7,635 bases of DNA, taken from an uncultured Prevotella sp. Lineage in GTDB: Bacteria; Bacteroidota; Bacteroidia; Bacteroidales; Bacteroidaceae. The notes below the pieces were generated by a model. That model saw only the letters and a list, made by a program, of their open reading frames with translations. It was not told where the DNA came from and did no database searches. Position numbers and translations under genes: made by a program. Location: contig CAAFFL010000209.1 of the NCBI GenBank assembly GCA_900762125.1, forward strand, positions 1 through 7,635, written 5' to 3'. Below are positions 5,290 to 7,635 of this stretch, in pieces. How positions within the stretch are numbered: position 1 is the first letter of the stretch; each line of letters opens with the position of its first letter.

Positions 5290-6327
5290 TTAGTATGCGC
5301 TCTTGAACTCCTCCAGGAAGCGCGTATCGTTTTCGGAGAACAGACGCAGGTCGTTGACACGATACTTCAAGTTGGCGATGCGCTCCACACCCATGCCGAA
5401 AGCATAACCCGTGTAGACATCCGGATCAATGCCACATGCAGCGAGGTCGTGCGGATCGACCATACCGCAACCGAGGATCTCCACCCATCCGGTGTGCTTA
5501 CAGAAGTTGCAGCCCTTGCCACCACAGATGTTGCACGAGATGTCCATCTCGGCGCTGGGCTCGGTGAAGGGGAAGTAGGACGGACGCAGACGAATCTTCG
5601 TGTCGGGACCGAACATCTCCCGGGCGAAGGTCAGCAGCACCTGCTTGAGGTCGGTGAAGCTCACGCCCTTGTCCACATAGAGGCCTTCCACCTGATGGAA
5701 GAAGCAGTGTGCACGCGCAGAGATCGCCTCGTTGCGATAGACGCGGCCTGGGCAGAGCACACGGATTGGCGGCTCGTGAGTCTCCATATAATGAGCCTCG
5801 TCACCGGAGGTATGTGAGCGCAGCAGCACGTTCTTCGTCACATCATTGGGGTTCTGGGAGATGAAGAAGGTGTCCTGCATGTCACGTGCGGGGTGGTCGG
5901 CGGCGAAGTTGAGCATGGTGAACACATGCTTGTCATCGTCAATCTCTGGTCCATGATAGAGTGTGAAGCCCATGCGCTGGAAGATGTCGATGATTTCGTT
6001 GCGCACTAGCGTCAGTGGATGGCGAGTGCCCAGACCGATGGGGTAGGCGGTGCGTGTGAGGTCGATGCTCTCTGTGCCGCTTTCTTCGGTCTCTATCTCC
6101 TCACGCAGCTGGTTGATACGCTCGGTAGCGCGCTGCTTGAGCTCATTGATCTTGATACCTAGCTCGCGCTTCTGGTCCTTGGCCACATTGCGGAAGTCGG
6201 CCATGACGGCATTGATTTCCCCCTTCTTGCTCAGGTATTTCAACCGGAGCTGTTCCACATCCTCAGCATTCTTTGCCGAGAGCGTGGACACTTCCTTGAG
6301 AAGTTCGTCTATCTTGTCTTTTAACAT
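5290..6327 (-). CDS. pheS: Phenylalanyl-tRNA synthetase alpha subunit
   Basis: The protein has 345 residues. Residues 1-90 form the N-terminal coiled coil that contacts tRNA(Phe). The class II catalytic domain follows: GF...GPEID (120-130, motif 1), CFFHQVEGLYVDK (208-220) with RVYRNE (195-200) as motif 2, and YAFGMGVERIANL (308-320) as motif 3. PheS pairs with PheT as an alpha2-beta2 enzyme that charges tRNA(Phe) in the cytoplasm. pheT is not in this window. A cysteine cluster CNICGGKGCNFC (265-276, two CxxC pairs) sits where E. coli PheS has no cysteines; similar inserts occur in other lineages and may bind zinc. I chose the ATG at 6327 (MLKDKIDELL). A TTG seven codons upstream is also in frame, but 6327 fits the family N-terminus and leaves a leader of about 24 bases after the promoter. 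It ends in a strong terminator. Confidence 0.96.
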   Translation of the reverse strand: MLKDKIDELLKEVSTLSAKNAEDVEQLRLKYLSKKGEINAVMADFRNVAKDQKRELGIKINELKQRATERINQLREEIETEESGTESIDLTRTAYPIGLGTRHPLTLVRNEIIDIFQRMGFTLYHGPEIDDDKHVFTMLNFAADHPARDMQDTFFISQNPNDVTKNVLLRSHTSGDEAHYMETHEPPIRVLCPGRVYRNEAISARAHCFFHQVEGLYVDKGVSFTDLKQVLLTFAREMFGPDTKIRLRPSYFPFTEPSAEMDISCNICGGKGCNFCKHTGWVEILGCGMVDPHDLAACGIDPDVYTGYAFGMGVERIANLKYRVNDLRLFSENDTRFLEEFKSAY

Positions 6328-6356
6328 ATTCTTTGACCTATATTTCAATTGTTGTG

Positions 6357-6364
6357 CAAAGTTA
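6357..6364 (-). promoter_or_regulatory. Bacteroidetes -7 box for pheS
   Basis: TAACTTTG on the minus strand (6364 to 6357) matches TAnnTTTG. Transcription would start near 6351, about 24 bases before the ATG at 6327. The predicted -33 position (6384-6387) has no TTTG on this strand. Confidence 0.7.
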
Positions 6365-6407
6365 CTAATTTTATTGGAAAAAGGTGAGGTATGTGGAAAA
6401 ATATGTG

Positions 6408-6415
6408 TACTTTTG
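6408..6415 (+). promoter_or_regulatory. Bacteroidetes -7 box for the DUF4348-type gene and murB
   Basis: TACTTTTG matches TAnnTTTG. The start would fall near 6422. That places upstream in-frame ATG codons before or at the transcript start and argues for the ATG at 6438 as the real start. No TTTG is present at the expected -33 position (6385-6388). Confidence 0.7.
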
Positions 6416-6437
6416 CCGCGTGTTTATGAATAAGTTT

Positions 6438-7292
6438 ATGAGAAAGGGAATCTTTTTTGTTGTTTTGCTCCTCTTGTTTTTGGGCATGATCGTCCCCATG
6501 GGATGCACCGACAAGAAGCCTACGAGCACTGATAGCCTCATGGCAGACTCCATCGCTGCCGACTCTGCTGTGGAAGATTCAGCAGAGAGTCTCATAGCTT
6601 CTACGCCGATGCCCAAAGCTGCCGATGAGCTCTTTGATGATTTCTTCTTCAACTATGCCGCCAGTCGTAGCCTCCAGCGGAAGCGTACCGTGTTCCCCTT
6701 GCCAGTCTACAAAGATAATCAGGTGGTTAGGCACATTGACAAGGCTCACTGGAAGATGCAGCATTTCTTTATGCGGCAGGAATATTATACGCTTCTTTTT
6801 GACAACGTACGGCAGAAGGATTTGGTGAAGGACACCTCCGTCGCCCATGTCGTCGTTGAGAAGATCTACTTCAAGACCAGGACTGTCGAGCAATGGCTCT
6901 TCAATCGTATCAATGGCCAGTGGATGCTTACCTCGATGAACTATAAGCCGATGCGCCAGAACAAGAATGCCAGCTTCTGGAAGTTCTATCAGCGCTTTGC
7001 GGTCGATTCAGCCTTCCAGGTGCAGAGCATGGCCGACGAGGTGACATTTTCCGCTCCGGACCCCAATGATGACTTCTCGACCATCACCGGAGTGATGATG
7101 CCCCAGCAATGGCCCGACTTTAAGCCCGCACTCATCCCCAGGGGTGTTGTCTACAACATCATCTACGGACAGAAATATACCGAGTCGAACCGCAAGATAT
7201 TCCTCATCCGTGGCATTGCCAATGGCTTGGAGATAGAGATGGTGTTCCGACGGATTGGAGGAAAGTGGAAACTCGTGAAGTTTAATGCGTGA
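6438..7292 (+). CDS. DUF4348-type lipoprotein
   Basis: From the ATG at 6438 the protein has 284 residues. MRKGIFFVVLLLLFLGMIVPMGC is a lipoprotein signal peptide with the modified cysteine at C23. The -3 residue is proline rather than the usual leucine, so the lipobox is imperfect. Residues 32-51 are a linker of four DSxxx pentapeptides. The folded part (about 62-284) is rich in aromatic residues, for example HFFMRQEYYTLLFDN (109-123), NGQWMLTSMNYKPM (159-172) and IANGLEIEMVFRRIGGKWKL (260-279). The last two look like repeated beta-hairpins ending in G-x-W-x-L, as in NTF2-like folds. I recall this Bacteroidales family as DUF4348; function is unknown. The ATG at 6426 is also in frame, but it would leave almost no leader after the promoter. 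The stop overlaps the murB start by one base (TGATG), so the two are probably cotranscribed and translationally coupled. Confidence 0.8.
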   Translation: MRKGIFFVVLLLLFLGMIVPMGCTDKKPTSTDSLMADSIAADSAVEDSAESLIASTPMPKAADELFDDFFFNYAASRSLQRKRTVFPLPVYKDNQVVRHIDKAHWKMQHFFMRQEYYTLLFDNVRQKDLVKDTSVAHVVVEKIYFKTRTVEQWLFNRINGQWMLTSMNYKPMRQNKNASFWKFYQRFAVDSAFQVQSMADEVTFSAPDPNDDFSTITGVMMPQQWPDFKPALIPRGVVYNIIYGQKYTESNRKIFLIRGIANGLEIEMVFRRIGGKWKLVKFNA

Positions 7293-7635
7293 TGAAGATA
7301 GAAAAGAACTGCTCTTTACTACCCTATAACACTTTCGGGATTGACCAGAAGTGTGATGAGCTGTGGACATACGAGTCGACGGAGGAGGCAGCGGAGGCTG
7401 CGATGGCATTGCAAGGACGGGAGTTCCTGATTCTTGGCGGTGGCAGCAATCTGCTGCTGACGAAGGACTATCATGGCATAGTGATCACGCCGAGCAGCAA
7501 CAGCTATACCATCGAGAAGACTGATGCCGATGCTGACCATGTTGACGTCCGTGTCTGGTCAGGCGCTACCTTTGATGAGATTGTGGCGCTGACGCTGGCT
7601 TCCGGACTCTATGGCCTGGAGAACCTCAGCCTCAT
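7292..7635 (+). CDS. murB: UDP-N-acetylenolpyruvoylglucosamine reductase, N-terminal part, cut by window end
   Basis: The first 114 codons are present. NTFG (13-16) is the conserved opening of MurB. FLILGGGSNLLLTKDYHG (45-62) is the FAD pyrophosphate-binding loop. VWSGATFDEIV (88-98) and SGLYGLENLSL (104-114) lead into the family's SLIPG segment, which is cut by the window end. MurB uses NADPH and FAD to reduce UDP-GlcNAc-enolpyruvate to UDP-MurNAc, the second committed step of peptidoglycan precursor synthesis, in the cytoplasm. The N-terminus resembles the E. coli type I enzyme. The ATG lies inside the stop of the lipoprotein gene (TGATG), and there is no separate promoter, so its expression should depend on the promoter at 6408-6415. 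Confidence 0.95.
   Translation, partial: MKIEKNCSLLPYNTFGIDQKCDELWTYESTEEAAEAAMALQGREFLILGGGSNLLLTKDYHGIVITPSSNSYTIEKTDADADHVDVRVWSGATFDEIVALTLASGLYGLENLSL

Noticed and set aside
4869..5360. Continuous minus-strand frame of 163 codons covering the DUF488 region
   Set aside because: Only its last 35 or so codons are DUF488-like; the rest reads the remnant out of frame and starts inside pheS. It is better described as a frameshifted pseudogene.
1..7635. Mobile element, defence island or horizontally acquired cluster
   Set aside because: No transposase, integrase, terminal inverted repeats, tRNA target or marked change in base composition; gene content is housekeeping.

Overview
The window looks like a chromosomal housekeeping segment from a member of the Bacteroidales, most likely Prevotella or a close relative. 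Three things point there. Four gene starts are preceded by the Bacteroidetes -7 promoter box TAnnTTTG. Start codons follow A-rich leaders rather than strong Shine-Dalgarno sites. The gene set includes two lipoprotein families (DUF4827-like and DUF4348-like) that I know only from this order. Family names come from reading the translations, not from a search.

Layout. The window opens with the C-terminal barrel of an Omp85 (BamA/TamA-type) outer membrane protein (1-471). Its stop codon is followed at once by five 22-bp tandem repeats (472-581). A good Bacteroidetes promoter then drives a two-gene operon: a sugar-phosphate-type nucleotidyltransferase (666-1577) and a DHH/DHHA1 phosphoesterase of the NrnA type (1577-2617), joined by a TAATG overlap. 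A separately promoted lipoprotein of the DUF4827 type follows (2714-3361). Then comes a strongly folded leader and phosphoglucosamine mutase (glmM, 3471-4862).

The stretch 4863-5289 has no intact gene. On the minus strand it holds a decayed DUF488 (YeaO-like) gene with a lost N-terminus, an in-frame UGA and a frameshift, plus the intrinsic terminator of pheS. pheS (5290-6327, minus) encodes the phenylalanyl-tRNA synthetase alpha subunit. It is divergent from a DUF4348-type lipoprotein (6438-7292, plus), and the two promoters are almost superimposed. The lipoprotein gene overlaps the start of murB (7292 to the window end) by one base.

How the genes fit together. GlmM makes glucosamine-1-phosphate for UDP-GlcNAc, and MurB acts two steps after UDP-GlcNAc in peptidoglycan synthesis. 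The Omp85 protein and the two lipoproteins also belong to the envelope, so the region leans toward envelope biogenesis, with tRNA charging (PheS) and small-RNA or pAp turnover (NrnA) interspersed. I found no mobile element, CRISPR array, tRNA/rRNA gene or defence system. The most notable items are the 22-bp array, the glmM leader fold, the DUF488 pseudogene and the back-to-back pheS/lipoprotein promoters.
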